A DNA stretch of 64,000 nt, taken from NCBI RefSeq assembly GCF_026343955.1, contig NZ_JAPKNI010000008.1, positions 62,001-126,000 of the forward strand, read 5' to 3'. The translations under genes and the position numbers were made by a program. Position 1 is the stretch's first letter, and each line of letters begins with the position of its first letter. This stretch comes from Kaistia defluvii. Lineage in GTDB: Bacteria > Pseudomonadota > Alphaproteobacteria > Rhizobiales > Kaistiaceae. Below, piece after piece: positions 34,825 through 43,991 of this stretch. The notes under the pieces were generated by a model. The model saw nothing but the letters and a program-made list of their open reading frames with translations, searched no databases and had not been told where the DNA came from.

Positions 34825-36351
34825 TCAGGCGAAGGAGGGCAGCCTTTCGCCGGCCGGCCTGGCGGCGCTGGTTTCCGGCAGGCTTTCATAGTGCGCGAGG
34901 CGATCGCCGAGCGTCGGAATGTCGGCGATTTCGGCCATGTCGATCCGCCCGACGATCCGCCCCCGCGACAGCACAACGACCTCGTCCGCCACGTCGAAGA
35001 TCTCCTGCACCTCGGTGCAGAAAATGATGACGGAGCGGCCGCGGGCGGCGAAGTCGCGCAGCAGTTCGTAGATGTCGGCCTTGCTGGAGATGTCGACGCC
35101 GCGCGTCGGCTCCTCGATCACGATGATGTCGGTGTTTTCCTCCATCGAGGCGCCAAGCACGACCTTCTGCTGGTTGCCGCCGCTGAGCGAGGTGATCGGA
35201 TGTTCGGGGCTGCCGGTCTTGACGCGGTAGCGGGCGATGCCCTCGCGGGCGATCGCCTCCAGCCGGCCGGGATCGAGGAGGCGTGACCGGCCGCCCAGCG
35301 CGCCGAGGCCGAGCCGCGCCGCGAGATTTTCGCCGACGCTCATATTGTGGAACACGGTGTGCCGCCGGCTTGCCGCGAGATAGGAGACGGACGTGCGCCC
35401 GCGCGGCGTCAGGCTCTTGCGGTCCGCTTCGCACATCGGGCGGAAGGCGCCGATCGCCTGTGCCAGTTCGCGTGCGCCGGAACCCTCGACGCCGGAGAGC
35501 GCGATGATGCGGCCCGGCATCAGGTCCATCGAGATGTCGCGGAAGGCGTCGAGCCGGTCGGCGCAGCGGGCAAGGCGCCAGACTGGCGAACCGTCCCGGC
35601 TTGAAGTGGCCCCTGGCGCGGCGCGGGCGGTATCCGGCTTCTTCTCGCCGGCATGGCTTGCCGTCAGATGGGCGGCGATCGCGGTCTCGCTGATCTCCGC
35701 GCCGTTTATCTCGGCGCTGATGCGGCCGTCGCGCAGCACCAGCACGCGGTCGCAACTGCGCACGAAATCGTTCAGCCGGTGCGTGATCAGCAGGACGATG
35801 CGGCCGTCCCGAGCCAGTTCGCCCATGGTGGTGAAGAGCGCCTCCGATTCCTGTTCCGTGAGCGCCGAGTTGGGCTCGTCGAACAGATAGACGTCGGCAT
35901 CGCTCAGCATGGCGCGGGCGATCTCGACGCGCTGCTGCACCGCCAGCGACAGATCGGCGAGTTCGTAATGCGCGAAGGCGGCGATCCCGAGCCGCGTCAG
36001 CACCGCCTCGGCGGCGGCCGGGTCCACGGCCATCCGGCCGAACCAGCGGCCCTCGCGACCGACGGCGAGGTTCTGCTCGACCGTCATGTTCGGCCAGATA
36101 TGCGGCTCCTGGTGCACGACGGCGACCCGCTGCCACACATCGGCGACCGGGCCGTCGGGCCGCTGCAGCACGATCTCGCCGCTATCCGCCTTTTCCTCGC
36201 CGGCGAGCATCCGCATCAGCGTGCTCTTGCCGGCGCCGTTCGGGCCGGCAATGCCGATGATGCTGCCCGAGGTGATGTCGAGATCCAGCCCGTCGAGCGC
36301 CCGCGTCGCGCCATAGCGCTTGGTGATGCCCTTGCCGGTGAGCCGGATCAT
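34825..36351 (-). CDS. Sugar ABC transporter ATPase, two-domain RbsA type
   Basis: 508 residues, two ATPase domains. Domain 1: Walker A GPNGAGKS (36-43), Walker B VYLFDEPNSAL, but the signature reads LSLAVQQ instead of LSGGQ. Domain 2: Walker A is GVEGSGAR (no lysine, as usual in RbsA-type second domains), signature LSGGNQQ, Walker B IIVIEEPTRGVD. Start ATG at 36351 overlaps the permease stop (ATGA). Last gene of the IclR-controlled importer operon, followed by a terminator. Confidence 0.9.
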   Translation of the reverse strand: MIRLTGKGITKRYGATRALDGLDLDITSGSIIGIAGPNGAGKSTLMRMLAGEEKADSGEIVLQRPDGPVADVWQRVAVVHQEPHIWPNMTVEQNLAVGREGRWFGRMAVDPAAAEAVLTRLGIAAFAHYELADLSLAVQQRVEIARAMLSDADVYLFDEPNSALTEQESEALFTTMGELARDGRIVLLITHRLNDFVRSCDRVLVLRDGRISAEINGAEISETAIAAHLTASHAGEKKPDTARAAPGATSSRDGSPVWRLARCADRLDAFRDISMDLMPGRIIALSGVEGSGARELAQAIGAFRPMCEADRKSLTPRGRTSVSYLAASRRHTVFHNMSVGENLAARLGLGALGGRSRLLDPGRLEAIAREGIARYRVKTGSPEHPITSLSGGNQQKVVLGASMEENTDIIVIEEPTRGVDISSKADIYELLRDFAARGRSVIIFCTEVQEIFDVADEVVVLSRGRIVGRIDMAEIADIPTLGDRLAHYESLPETSAARPAGERLPSFA

Positions 36352-37412
36352 GCCACGGCTCCCGTGCCCGAGCGGACCGAGCGCTGGCCCGCGCTGCGGA
36401 TCAGCTTCTGCGAGACGAGATCGAGCCACACGGCGCCGATCGTCACCAGGCCGATGAACAGGAGCTGGACGAAGGAGCTTACGCCGAGCAGGGCGAGGCC
36501 GTTGTTGAGGAGGGCGAGCAGGATGACGCCGAGCAGCGTCCCCATGATGGTGCCCCGGCCACCATTGAGGCTGGCGCCGCCGATGACGACCGCCGCGATG
36601 ACCTGGAAGGACAGCGAGCTGGACTGGGTCGGCCCGACCGAGCCGACATAGGAAAAATCCAGGATGCCGGCGAGCCCGGCCATCAGCGCGCTCAGGACGA
36701 AGACGACATATTTGTACTTCTTCAGCGGCAGGCGGGCGACGCGGGCCGCCTCCGCATTGCCGCCCATCGCCATCAGGCGGAAGCCGAACACGGTGCGGTG
36801 GCGCAGGATCCAGAACAGGATGAAGGCGCCGACCAGCCAGAGCGTCTCGACGGGAATGTCATAGGCCATCAGCGCGCCGCCGAGGCCGTGGAAGAAGGAG
36901 AGTTCCCAGGCGGGCGGCAGCGGCTCGTTATAGGCCGGGGTGAAGGTGGTGGCGTTGCTGATCAGCAGCGACAGGCCATCGGCCACGTTCAGCATGCCCA
37001 GCGTGGTGATGAAGGAGGGCAGGCCGGCCCGGACGGTCAGGAAGCCGTTGAGCAGGCCGGTGAGCAGGGCGATGCCGAGGCCGGCCGCCAGCGCCACCAG
37101 CAGCGGCGTCGTGAAGGGCAGGCTTCCGCCGCCGAGCCAGAGCGTGGCGGTGACGGTGCCGGCCAGTCCGTAGACGGCGCCGACCGAAAGGTCGATTTCG
37201 CCGAGCAGGATGACCAGCATCTGGGCGAAGGCCACCATGCCGAGGGCGACCATGGAGCGGACCAGCGTCAGCATGTTTTCGGGGCTGAGAAAGGCCGAAC
37301 GCTGCGACTGGACGATGACGGCGATGAGGACGATAGCCAATGCCAAACCAAGGGTTCGCAGGCTGTTCAGTACTTTTTGCTGCCCCAGGAGGGCAAGAGC
37401 GGACTGGGTCAT
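36348..37412 (-). CDS. Sugar ABC transporter permease, RbsC type
   Basis: 354-residue CUT2 permease: helices from residue 19 on, with QMLVILLGEIDLSVGAVYGL and VIGGASLNGGRGTIMGTLLG as family landmarks. Start ATG at 37412, after GGAG with 5-nt spacing; gap of 84 nt from the binding-protein gene. Channel of the IclR-linked importer. Confidence 0.92.
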   Translation of the reverse strand: MTQSALALLGQQKVLNSLRTLGLALAIVLIAVIVQSQRSAFLSPENMLTLVRSMVALGMVAFAQMLVILLGEIDLSVGAVYGLAGTVTATLWLGGGSLPFTTPLLVALAAGLGIALLTGLLNGFLTVRAGLPSFITTLGMLNVADGLSLLISNATTFTPAYNEPLPPAWELSFFHGLGGALMAYDIPVETLWLVGAFILFWILRHRTVFGFRLMAMGGNAEAARVARLPLKKYKYVVFVLSALMAGLAGILDFSYVGSVGPTQSSSLSFQVIAAVVIGGASLNGGRGTIMGTLLGVILLALLNNGLALLGVSSFVQLLFIGLVTIGAVWLDLVSQKLIRSAGQRSVRSGTGAVA

Positions 37413-37496
37413 GGTATCTCCGGGACGGCAGCGACAGGGAAGAAGCAGGACGGCGCGGGGACCTCGATCCCCGCGCCGTCCTGTCGGCGCTGAAAG

Positions 37497-38618
37497 CTAG
37501 CGGGCGGCCTTGAGGCGCTCGCGGCCTGCGTCCACGGTCAGTTCGTTCGCGCCGCCGGCCTGGGTGATGACGATCGGGCGCAGGAACTGCATCGGATCGG
37601 CCGGGGTCTCGCCCTTGGCCAGGAACTGGGCGCACTGCTCGACGGGAGCCTGGGCCTGGTTGTCGAAGCCCTGGTCGATCGTGACCAGCGTGTTGCCTTC
37701 GCCGATCGAGTCCAGGATGGCGCCGCTGACATTGAAGCCCGAGGCGAACACCTTGCCATTGAGCTTCAGGTTGCGGATGACGTTGCCGACGCCCTCAATG
37801 CCCTGGTCGGTGTGGAAGAACAGGGTGACGTCCGGATTGGCGGTCAGGAACGGCGTGACCGAGTTCAGCACTTCCTGCGTCGTGAAGTTCTTGCCGGTCG
37901 GGATGCCGCTCTTCACGTCATTGAAGAACTTCGCGTCGGGGAACACCGACTTGTAGCCTTCCATGAAGCCTTCCATGCGGGCCTGCGCCCAGGGCTGGTC
38001 GGGAGCGCCGCTGCCCATGGCGATCTGGTTGACCTTGATGCCCTTTTCCTTGATCAGCCGCGCGGTCGTCTCGCCGTTGATCTTGCCCGCCTGCACCTCG
38101 TTCAGCGCGTAGAAGGCGAAGCGCTTGGCCTTCGGCGCGTCGATGTTCAGCGTGAACACCGGAATGCCGGCATCGGCATATTTGTTGATGATGTTGGTGA
38201 ACTGGTTCGGCAGCGGAGGCTGCAGCGCCAGGCAGTCGACCTGTCCCGAATTCAGCAGCGTCTCCAGCTCGGAAAGCTGCTTGGCGGTGTCGGGATTGAC
38301 CGGTCCGACCATACGGCACTCGGCCGAAAGCGACTTGTTGGCGGTCTCGCAGCCCTTCTTCGTGCCGATGCGCATTTCGGCGCCCTGGATCGGCAGGCCG
38401 GTGCCTTCGATGCCGACCACGATGTTGGCTGTCTCGCCCGCCTCGAGCTTCTTGACGATGCGGGGCGCGAGCTTGAACTCCCCCCAGGGCATGGTGCGGC
38501 TTTTCGCGCCGTCCGGCACGGTGATGCCGGCCGCGTGGGCCGAGGTGGCTGCGCCGCAAACACCGGCAAGCAGCGCGGATCCGATTACCGCGAGCATGCG
38601 GCTTCTAAGGCGGGACAT
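37497..38618 (-). CDS. Sugar-type ABC transporter substrate-binding protein
   Basis: 373 residues. Signal peptide ends near residue 29 (AATSAHAAG). It has the periplasmic-binding-protein-like fold (NIVVGIEGTGLPIQGAEMRI..., IPVFTLNIDAPKAKRFAFYA...). Four cysteines are seen in the mature part (C89-region GCETANKS, AECRMVG, DCLALQ, EQCAQF), possibly disulfide pairs. Start ATG at 38618, preceded by GGAGAG at good spacing; an ATG at 38636 is possible. First gene of the importer operon, with a promoter and tandem operator upstream that are shared with hyuAB. The ligand may therefore be a hydantoin/lactam-bearing compound rather than a plain sugar. Confidence 0.88.
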   Translation of the reverse strand: MSRLRSRMLAVIGSALLAGVCGAATSAHAAGITVPDGAKSRTMPWGEFKLAPRIVKKLEAGETANIVVGIEGTGLPIQGAEMRIGTKKGCETANKSLSAECRMVGPVNPDTAKQLSELETLLNSGQVDCLALQPPLPNQFTNIINKYADAGIPVFTLNIDAPKAKRFAFYALNEVQAGKINGETTARLIKEKGIKVNQIAMGSGAPDQPWAQARMEGFMEGYKSVFPDAKFFNDVKSGIPTGKNFTTQEVLNSVTPFLTANPDVTLFFHTDQGIEGVGNVIRNLKLNGKVFASGFNVSGAILDSIGEGNTLVTIDQGFDNQAQAPVEQCAQFLAKGETPADPMQFLRPIVITQAGGANELTVDAGRERLKAAR

Positions 38619-38644
38619 GAGGCTCTCCGTTCGCATCTGGAAGT

Positions 38645-38681
38645 GTTCTGTTAGGCAGAACTGTGTTTTGTGCACTCGAAC
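38645..38681. promoter_or_regulatory. Tandem IclR-type operator at the importer promoter
   Basis: GTTCTG-N5-CAGAAC at 38645-38661 (perfect 6-bp arms) and a weaker copy GTTTTG-N5-TCGAAC at 38665-38681, exactly 20 bp apart. The distal copy overlaps the last bases of the -10 element at 38680-38685. The same arrangement occurs before hyuAB. Confidence 0.65.
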
Positions 38682-38707
38682 TGTAACGGAGGGGCACGGC
38701 TTGTCAA
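38680..38707 (-). promoter_or_regulatory. Sigma-70 promoter of the IclR-linked importer
   Basis: Minus strand TTGACA (38707-38702), 16-nt spacer, TACAGT (38685-38680). Overlapped on its downstream side by the tandem operator, so a bound regulator would block initiation. Confidence 0.6.
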
Positions 38708-38816
38708 TACGACCGCCGGGGTCGTCTGGCGGCGTTTGAAGGGAGGGTCGGGCAGGCGTGCGGAAGCGCCCCCCGCACGCACGGGAGGTCGTGCCGGAAC
38801 GGTTTTGGCGCTGGTA

Positions 38817-39635
38817 CTAGCGGGGCGAGGGCAGGGCGGCGTGCGCGGGGCCGCCGAGCAGGAGGCTGATCCGATCGGCATGGGCGCGGACGATCGCGCC
38901 CAGCCGGTGCACGTCCTCGTCGGCGCGCTTCATGGTCGTGACGCTGATCGCGGCCACGGCGGCGCTGTTGCGATCGTAGATAGCCGCGCCGACGCACAGC
39001 ACGCCGATATTGTCTTCCTCGTTGTCGAGGCTATAGCCACGCTCGGCGATCACTTTCAGTTCCTCGATCAGGGCTGCCGGTGTCGTGAGCGTGTGCTCGG
39101 TACGCCGCGGCATGCCGAGCCGCTTGAGGATCGCCTTGACCTCGTCCTGCGGCAGCCGCGCCAGCAGCGCCTTGCCGACCGACGAGCAATGCGGCAGCTC
39201 GCGCCGGCCAAGCGACGACATCATGCGGAACGGCCCCGGCGCATCGACGCGGCCGATGGCGACCGCATGGCCATCGTCCAGCACGGCGAGGCGCGAGGTC
39301 AGTTTCGTCGCGTCGGTCAGTTGCTGGAGGATCGGGGTCGCGATCTGGGTGATCCCCATCTCGGCCACCGCCCGGTCGCCCAGATGCACGAGCGCCAGGC
39401 CGAGCCGGTAGAGGCGGCCATTGCCGACACGGGTATCGGCCACGAATCCACGCGCCACCATGGTCTGCAGCAGGGTGAAGGCGGTGCTGCGCGAGACGCC
39501 GATCGCCGCCGCGATCTCGCCCACGCCCATGCCCTTGCTGTCGCCCGCGCCGAGGGCTTCGAGCACGTCGAGCGCCCGGCCGACGCTGCGCAGCGGGTAT
39601 TTGTCGGGAGTGCTCTCGTCAGGCGTGCTGGACAC
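38817..39635 (-). CDS. IclR-family transcriptional regulator
   Basis: 272 residues: winged helix at about 15-75 (SVGRALDVLEALGAGDSKGM, EIAAAIGVSRSTAFTLLQTM) and an IclR effector domain (CSSVGKALLARLPQDEVKAI, LDNEEDNIGVLCVGAAIYDR). The start is a GTG at 39635 (VSSTPDES), with AAGG 9 nt before it; no ATG fits, since the next upstream one adds about 40 low-complexity residues. It lies between two transcription units whose promoters share a GTTCTG-N5-CAGAAC operator, and so is the likely common regulator of the importer and hyuAB. Confidence 0.88.
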   Translation of the reverse strand: MSSTPDESTPDKYPLRSVGRALDVLEALGAGDSKGMGVGEIAAAIGVSRSTAFTLLQTMVARGFVADTRVGNGRLYRLGLALVHLGDRAVAEMGITQIATPILQQLTDATKLTSRLAVLDDGHAVAIGRVDAPGPFRMMSSLGRRELPHCSSVGKALLARLPQDEVKAILKRLGMPRRTEHTLTTPAALIEELKVIAERGYSLDNEEDNIGVLCVGAAIYDRNSAAVAAISVTTMKRADEDVHRLGAIVRAHADRISLLLGGPAHAALPSPR

Positions 39636-39722
39636 GGTGGGTTGCCTTCTGGGTTCGCCGCGCCTGCAACGTGCAGGGCGGATAGGGCCGTTCGCACAAC
39701 CGATACGCGGAACGATGGCCCG

Positions 39723-39752
39723 TTGACAATATCCTGGAACTGCCCCTACGAT
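39723..39752 (+). promoter_or_regulatory. Sigma-70 promoter of hyuAB
   Basis: TTGACA (39723-39728), 18-nt spacer, TACGAT (39747-39752). The tandem operator begins at 39750, on the -10 element, as at the importer promoter. The resulting mRNA leader would be about 320 nt. Confidence 0.6.
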
Positions 39753-39786
39753 CTGCATAACAGAACTATGTTCTGCATAACAGAAC
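39750..39786. promoter_or_regulatory. Tandem IclR-type operator at hyuAB
   Basis: Two nearly identical 17-mers, GATCTGCATAACAGAAC (39750-39766) and GTTCTGCATAACAGAAC (39770-39786), 20 bp apart (two helical turns). The second is a perfect inverted repeat. Confidence 0.7.
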
Positions 39787-39858
39787 GCAAGAATAATGAC
39801 GACGGGGAAGTGCAGGATGTGGTCGAAACCTCAGAGTTTCTGTCCCGGGGAGGCACGC

Positions 39859-39969
39859 ATGGATCGACCGGCTCCGGTCGGCGGGCGCGATCGCCGCCGT
39901 GTGCTTTCGACTCGGGCGGCTGCTGGCGGCCTCGTCTCGTCCCGATCCCGTGCCGGGCAACGGGCATAG
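39859..39969 (+). CDS. Possible leader peptide (36 codons) in the hyuAB leader
   Basis: Small open frame with a strong GGGGAGG ribosome site 6 nt before its ATG, lying within the long leader of hyuA. The product (MDRPAPVGGRDRRRVLSTRA...) is Arg-rich and has no known relative. The rest of 39636-40080 holds the promoter and operators only. It may be chance; the ribosome site is the only support. Confidence 0.2.
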   Translation: MDRPAPVGGRDRRRVLSTRAAAGGLVSSRSRAGQRA

Positions 39970-40080
39970 CCGTCCGGGCTCATGCCCGCCTTTCCGGGGC
40001 TGTCCGCGGTCTCGCACCTTTTCCGATCCCTTCTTGAAGGCGCCGCCGCTCTCGGTTGCGCCCGCATTCTGGAGCCGACA

Positions 40081-42144
40081 ATGGGCCTTCGCTTTGCCGT
40101 CGATACGGGCGGCACGTTCACCGACCTGATGGTCGCCACGGAAGATGGCGTTCTCAGCATGCACAAGGCGTCGACGACGCCGTCCGATCCGGTTGCCGGG
40201 GTGATCGACAGCCTGCGGATCGCTGCCGAGGCGGCGGGCGAGGACCTGCACAGCTATCTGGGTCGCGGCGAGATCCTCGTCCACGGCACGACGCATGCGA
40301 TCAACGCCATCGTCACCGGCTCGACCGCCCGCACGGCCTTCCTGACGACCAAGGGTCACCCGGATACGCTGGTTTTTCGCGAAGGCGGGCGCATCGAGCC
40401 GTTCAATTTCACGGTGCCCTATACCGAGCCTTATGTGCCGCGCGCGCTGACCTTCGAGGTGCCGGAGCGCATCACGGTCAGCGGCGCGGTCAAGACGCCG
40501 CTCGACGAGGCGGCCGTGATCGGGATCCTGGCGAAGCTGAAGGCGGAGGAGGTCGAGGCGATCGGCGTGTCGTTCCTGTGGTCGGTGGTCAATCCGGCGC
40601 ATGAACTGGCCGTCGGCGCGCTGATCGAAAAGCACCTGCCGGGCGTGCCCTATACGTTGTCGCACGAGATCAACCCGTCGATCCGCGAATATCGCCGCGC
40701 CTCGTCGACCTGCATCGACGCCTCGCTGAAGCCGGTGATGGGCGCCTATATGCGCGGCCTCGAGCAGCGGCTGCGCGACGCGGGCTTCGAGGGCCGCGTG
40801 CTCGTCGTCACCTCGCAGGGCGGCGTGATGGATGCGGCGCGGGTTGCCGAGGCCCCGGTGCATCTGATCAATTCCGGACCGAGCATGGCCCCGGTCGCCG
40901 CCAAGGCCTATGGCGCCGACGACGCGGCCGAAACCCTGATCGTCGGCGATACCGGCGGCACCACCTTCGACGTCTCGCTGGTGCGGCGCGGCCGCATTCC
41001 GCGCAGCCGGGAGACCTGGCTCGGCCAGCCCTTCCGCAGCCACATGACCGGCATGCCCTCCGTCGACGTGAAGAGCATCGGCGCCGGCGGCGGTTCGATC
41101 GCCTGGGTCGATGCGGGTGGCCTGCTTCATGTCGGGCCGAAGAGCGCCGGCGCGGTTCCCGGCCCCGTCTGCTACGGCCGTGGCGGCACGCGTCCGACCC
41201 TGACGGATGCCTCCGTGGCGCTCGGCTTCATCGATGCCGAGTTCTTCCTCGGCGGCAAGATGGCGCTCAACAAGCAGGGCGCGCTCGACGCGATCCGCAC
41301 CGACGTGGCCGAGCCCCTCGGCAAGACGGTCGAGCAGGCGGCCGAGGTGATCGTGGCGCTGGCGACCGAGCACATGGTCCAGGCGATCATGGACATCACC
41401 GTCAACCAGGGCATCGACCCGACCCAGGCGACTTTCGTCGCGGGCGGCGGCGCCGCCGGCATCAACTGCGTGGCGATCGCCCGGCGTCTCGGCTGCAAGC
41501 GCGTGCTGGTGACGGAAGCCGGCGCCGCGCTTTCAGCCTCCGGCGCGCTGATTTCCGACCTGACCGCGCACCAGCAGGCCATGTTCCATTCGCGCAGCGA
41601 CAGCTTCGACGTCGACGGCGTCAACAGGGTGCTGGCCGGCCTCAAGGCTTCTTGCGACGCCTTCGCGGCCGGCCCCGGCGCCGGCGCCAAGGCGGTCGAG
41701 ATCGATTGGTCGACCGAGGCGCGCTACATGGACCAGGCCTGGGAAATCGAGGTCCCGCTCCGGGTGCCGAGCTTCGTCGGCGGCGATGACGTTCGCACGC
41801 TGGTCGCCGATTTCCACCAGATGCACCAGGACATCTTTGCCGTCAGCGACGACAAGGCGGAGATCGAGACCGTCAGCTGGAATGCCGAGGTGCGCTGCCG
41901 GATCGGTTCCGGCGTACCCGGCCGCCTCGCGGCCGACAGCCGCCCGGCCAAGCTGCCGTCGCGCCCGGTCCGCTTCCTCGGCACCGACTGGATCGACGCC
42001 GATGTCTGGCGGCTCGAATCCATCCCGGAAGGCCAGCCCTTGCTGGGCCCGGCCATCGTCGAATCCGATTTCACGTCGATCGTCATCGATCCCGGCGCAA
42101 AGGCCTGGCGCGACGGATCCGGCAACCTCGTCATCGAAGTCTGA
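40081..42144 (+). CDS. hyuA: Hydantoinase/oxoprolinase family protein, HyuA subunit
   Basis: 687 residues of the HyuA/oxoprolinase N-terminal family, ATP-dependent hydrolases of hydantoins, 5-oxoproline and related compounds (also the ATPase part of acetophenone/acetone carboxylases). Motifs: FAVDTGGTFTDLMVA (N-terminal phosphate loop), HGTTHAINAIVTG, GDTGGTTFDVSLVRRG (actin-like ATPase loop), GAGGGSIAWVDAGG. Start ATG at 40081 after GGAG, giving the standard family N-terminus. Pairs with hyuB 15 nt downstream. It is under the IclR-type operator, together with the importer transcribed in the opposite direction. Confidence 0.92.
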   Translation: MGLRFAVDTGGTFTDLMVATEDGVLSMHKASTTPSDPVAGVIDSLRIAAEAAGEDLHSYLGRGEILVHGTTHAINAIVTGSTARTAFLTTKGHPDTLVFREGGRIEPFNFTVPYTEPYVPRALTFEVPERITVSGAVKTPLDEAAVIGILAKLKAEEVEAIGVSFLWSVVNPAHELAVGALIEKHLPGVPYTLSHEINPSIREYRRASSTCIDASLKPVMGAYMRGLEQRLRDAGFEGRVLVVTSQGGVMDAARVAEAPVHLINSGPSMAPVAAKAYGADDAAETLIVGDTGGTTFDVSLVRRGRIPRSRETWLGQPFRSHMTGMPSVDVKSIGAGGGSIAWVDAGGLLHVGPKSAGAVPGPVCYGRGGTRPTLTDASVALGFIDAEFFLGGKMALNKQGALDAIRTDVAEPLGKTVEQAAEVIVALATEHMVQAIMDITVNQGIDPTQATFVAGGGAAGINCVAIARRLGCKRVLVTEAGAALSASGALISDLTAHQQAMFHSRSDSFDVDGVNRVLAGLKASCDAFAAGPGAGAKAVEIDWSTEARYMDQAWEIEVPLRVPSFVGGDDVRTLVADFHQMHQDIFAVSDDKAEIETVSWNAEVRCRIGSGVPGRLAADSRPAKLPSRPVRFLGTDWIDADVWRLESIPEGQPLLGPAIVESDFTSIVIDPGAKAWRDGSGNLVIEV

Positions 42145-42158
42145 GCGGAGAGAGACCC

Positions 42159-43924
42159 ATGTCCGACACCAACAAGATGGATGGCTCGACGCTCGCGGTG
42201 CTGACCGCCCGCTTCGAGGGCATCGCCCGCAAGATGGCGAACACGCTGCACCGCACCGGCCGCTCCGGCATTCTCACCATCGCGCGCGATTTCTCCTGCG
42301 TGGTGCTGACCGCCAAGCACGAGCTGCTGGCCACCGCCGAAAGCCTGCCCAACCACGTGCTGCGCGGTCCCGACATCATGTCGCGCACGATGACCGACAA
42401 CCATCCCGTGCTGAAGCGCGGCGACGCCTTCCTGCACAATTCGCCCTATCACGGCTGCACCCATCCGGCCGATCACTCGATCCTGATCCCGATCATCGAC
42501 GAAGAGGGCGTGCATCGCTTCACCGTGCTCGCCAAGGCGCACCAGGCCGATTGCGGCAACTCGCTGCCGACGACCTATATGGGCGCGGCGCTCGACGTCT
42601 ATAATGAGGGCGCGCTGATCTTCCCGGCCGTGAAGGTGCAGGACAACTACCAGCACGTCATGGACATCATCCGCATGTGCCAGATGCGCATCCGCGTGCC
42701 GGACCAGTGGTGGGGCGATTATCTGGCGACGCTGGGCGCTGCCCGCGTCGGCGAGCGCGAGATCCTGGCGCTCGGCAGGGAAATCGGCTGGGACCGGCTG
42801 GAGGATTATTCGCAGCAATGGTTCGACTACAGCGAGAAGCGGATGATCGAGGTGATCCGCGCGCTGCCCAAGGGCCGCGTGACGCGCACCAGCACGCATG
42901 ACGCTTTCCCCGGCACGCCGGCGGAAGGCGTGACCATCAAGGCGACGGTCGAGGTCAAGCCGGACGAGGCGATGATCGAGGTCGACATGACCGACAATCC
43001 CGACTCAATGCCGAACGGGCTCAACCTGTCGGAGGCCTGTTCGCTGTCGGCGCCGATGATCGGCATCTTCAATTCAATCGATCACACCGTGCCGAAAAAT
43101 GAAGGAAGCTTCCGCCGCATCAAGATCCACCTGCGCGATGGCTGCGTTGTCGGCCGGCCGCGGCATCCGACCTCCTGCTCGGTCGCCACCACCAATATTG
43201 CCGATCGCGTCGCCAATCCGGTCCAGGCGGCTCTGGCCGAACTCGCCGATGGCCTCGGCCAGGCCGAGACGGGTGCGCTGATCCCGCCCTCCTGCGGCGT
43301 GGTTTCCGGCGTCCACGACGGCAAGCCCTTCGTCAACGAGGTCTATCTCGGCTGCACCGGTGGGGCGGGCACGCCCTGGACGGATGGCTGGCTGACCATC
43401 CTGCATGTCGGCAATGCCGGCATGTGCTACCAGGACTCGATCGAGATCGACGAGCTCCGCCATCCGATCTTCGTGCATGAGCGGCGGCTGATCGCGGATT
43501 CGGAGGGCGCGGGCCGCTTCCGGGGCGCGCTCGGCGCTATTCGGAATTCGCGCCGGTCGATTGCTCGATGACGGTCGCCTATGTCAGCGACGGCAACGTC
43601 AATCCGGCGCTCGGCACCCGCGGCGGCCTGGCGGGGGCGACCTCGGCGCAATATCGCCGCCTGGCCGATGGCACGCTGCAGCCGGTCCCGGCCTGTGCCG
43701 AAGTCGTCATCGGTCCGGATGAGACCATGGTCTCGATCAGCGGTGGCGGCGGCGGCTACGGCCATCCGCACGAGCGCGATCCGGCCCGCGTCCTGCACGA
43801 TGTCAAGGAAGGCTGGATTAGCCGGGACCGGGCGGCCTCGGTCTATGGCGTCGTGCTGACGGACGACAACCGGATCGACGCCGAACGGACCGCCGAGGCA
43901 AGGCAGGCGCTGCTTCCTGCCTAG
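42159..43924 (+). pseudogene. hyuB: Hydantoinase B / oxoprolinase subunit, with a one-base frameshift
   Basis: The first frame (42159-43571) starts MSDTNKMDG and carries HyuB landmarks such as LHRTGRSGILTIARDFSCVV and NSPYHGCTHPADHSILIP. After RFRGALGA it reads IRNSRRSIAR and stops. The +1 frame continues exactly where the family should, YSEFAPVDCSMTVAYVSDGN, to 43924 (GGGGGYGHPHERDP near the end). One base is missing between 43538 and 43539. Repaired length is about 588 residues, normal for HyuB. Either this gene is inactive or the base was lost in sequencing. The 118-residue downstream part could begin at an internal ATG at 43568 overlapping the stop, but would not be active alone. Confidence 0.85.
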
Positions 43925-43964
43925 CGTTTTCGCGAAGAAATGCTGGATCGCGCAACGAAAACGC
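43924..43964. repeat. Palindromic intergenic repeat / hairpin after hyuB
   Basis: GCGTTTTCG (43924-43932) pairs with CGAAAACGC (43956-43964), with an inner CGCGA/TCGCG. GCGTTTTCG-type dyads are common dispersed elements in Hyphomicrobiales and can end transcription. Confidence 0.5.
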
Positions 43965-43991
43965 GATCCGGCAATCCGTCATGCCCGTTCG

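Noticed and set aside
38302-38310. GGTCCGACC core inside the sugar-type binding-protein gene
   Set aside because: Lies in the middle of a coding region and lacks the outer T/A positions; taken as coincidence.
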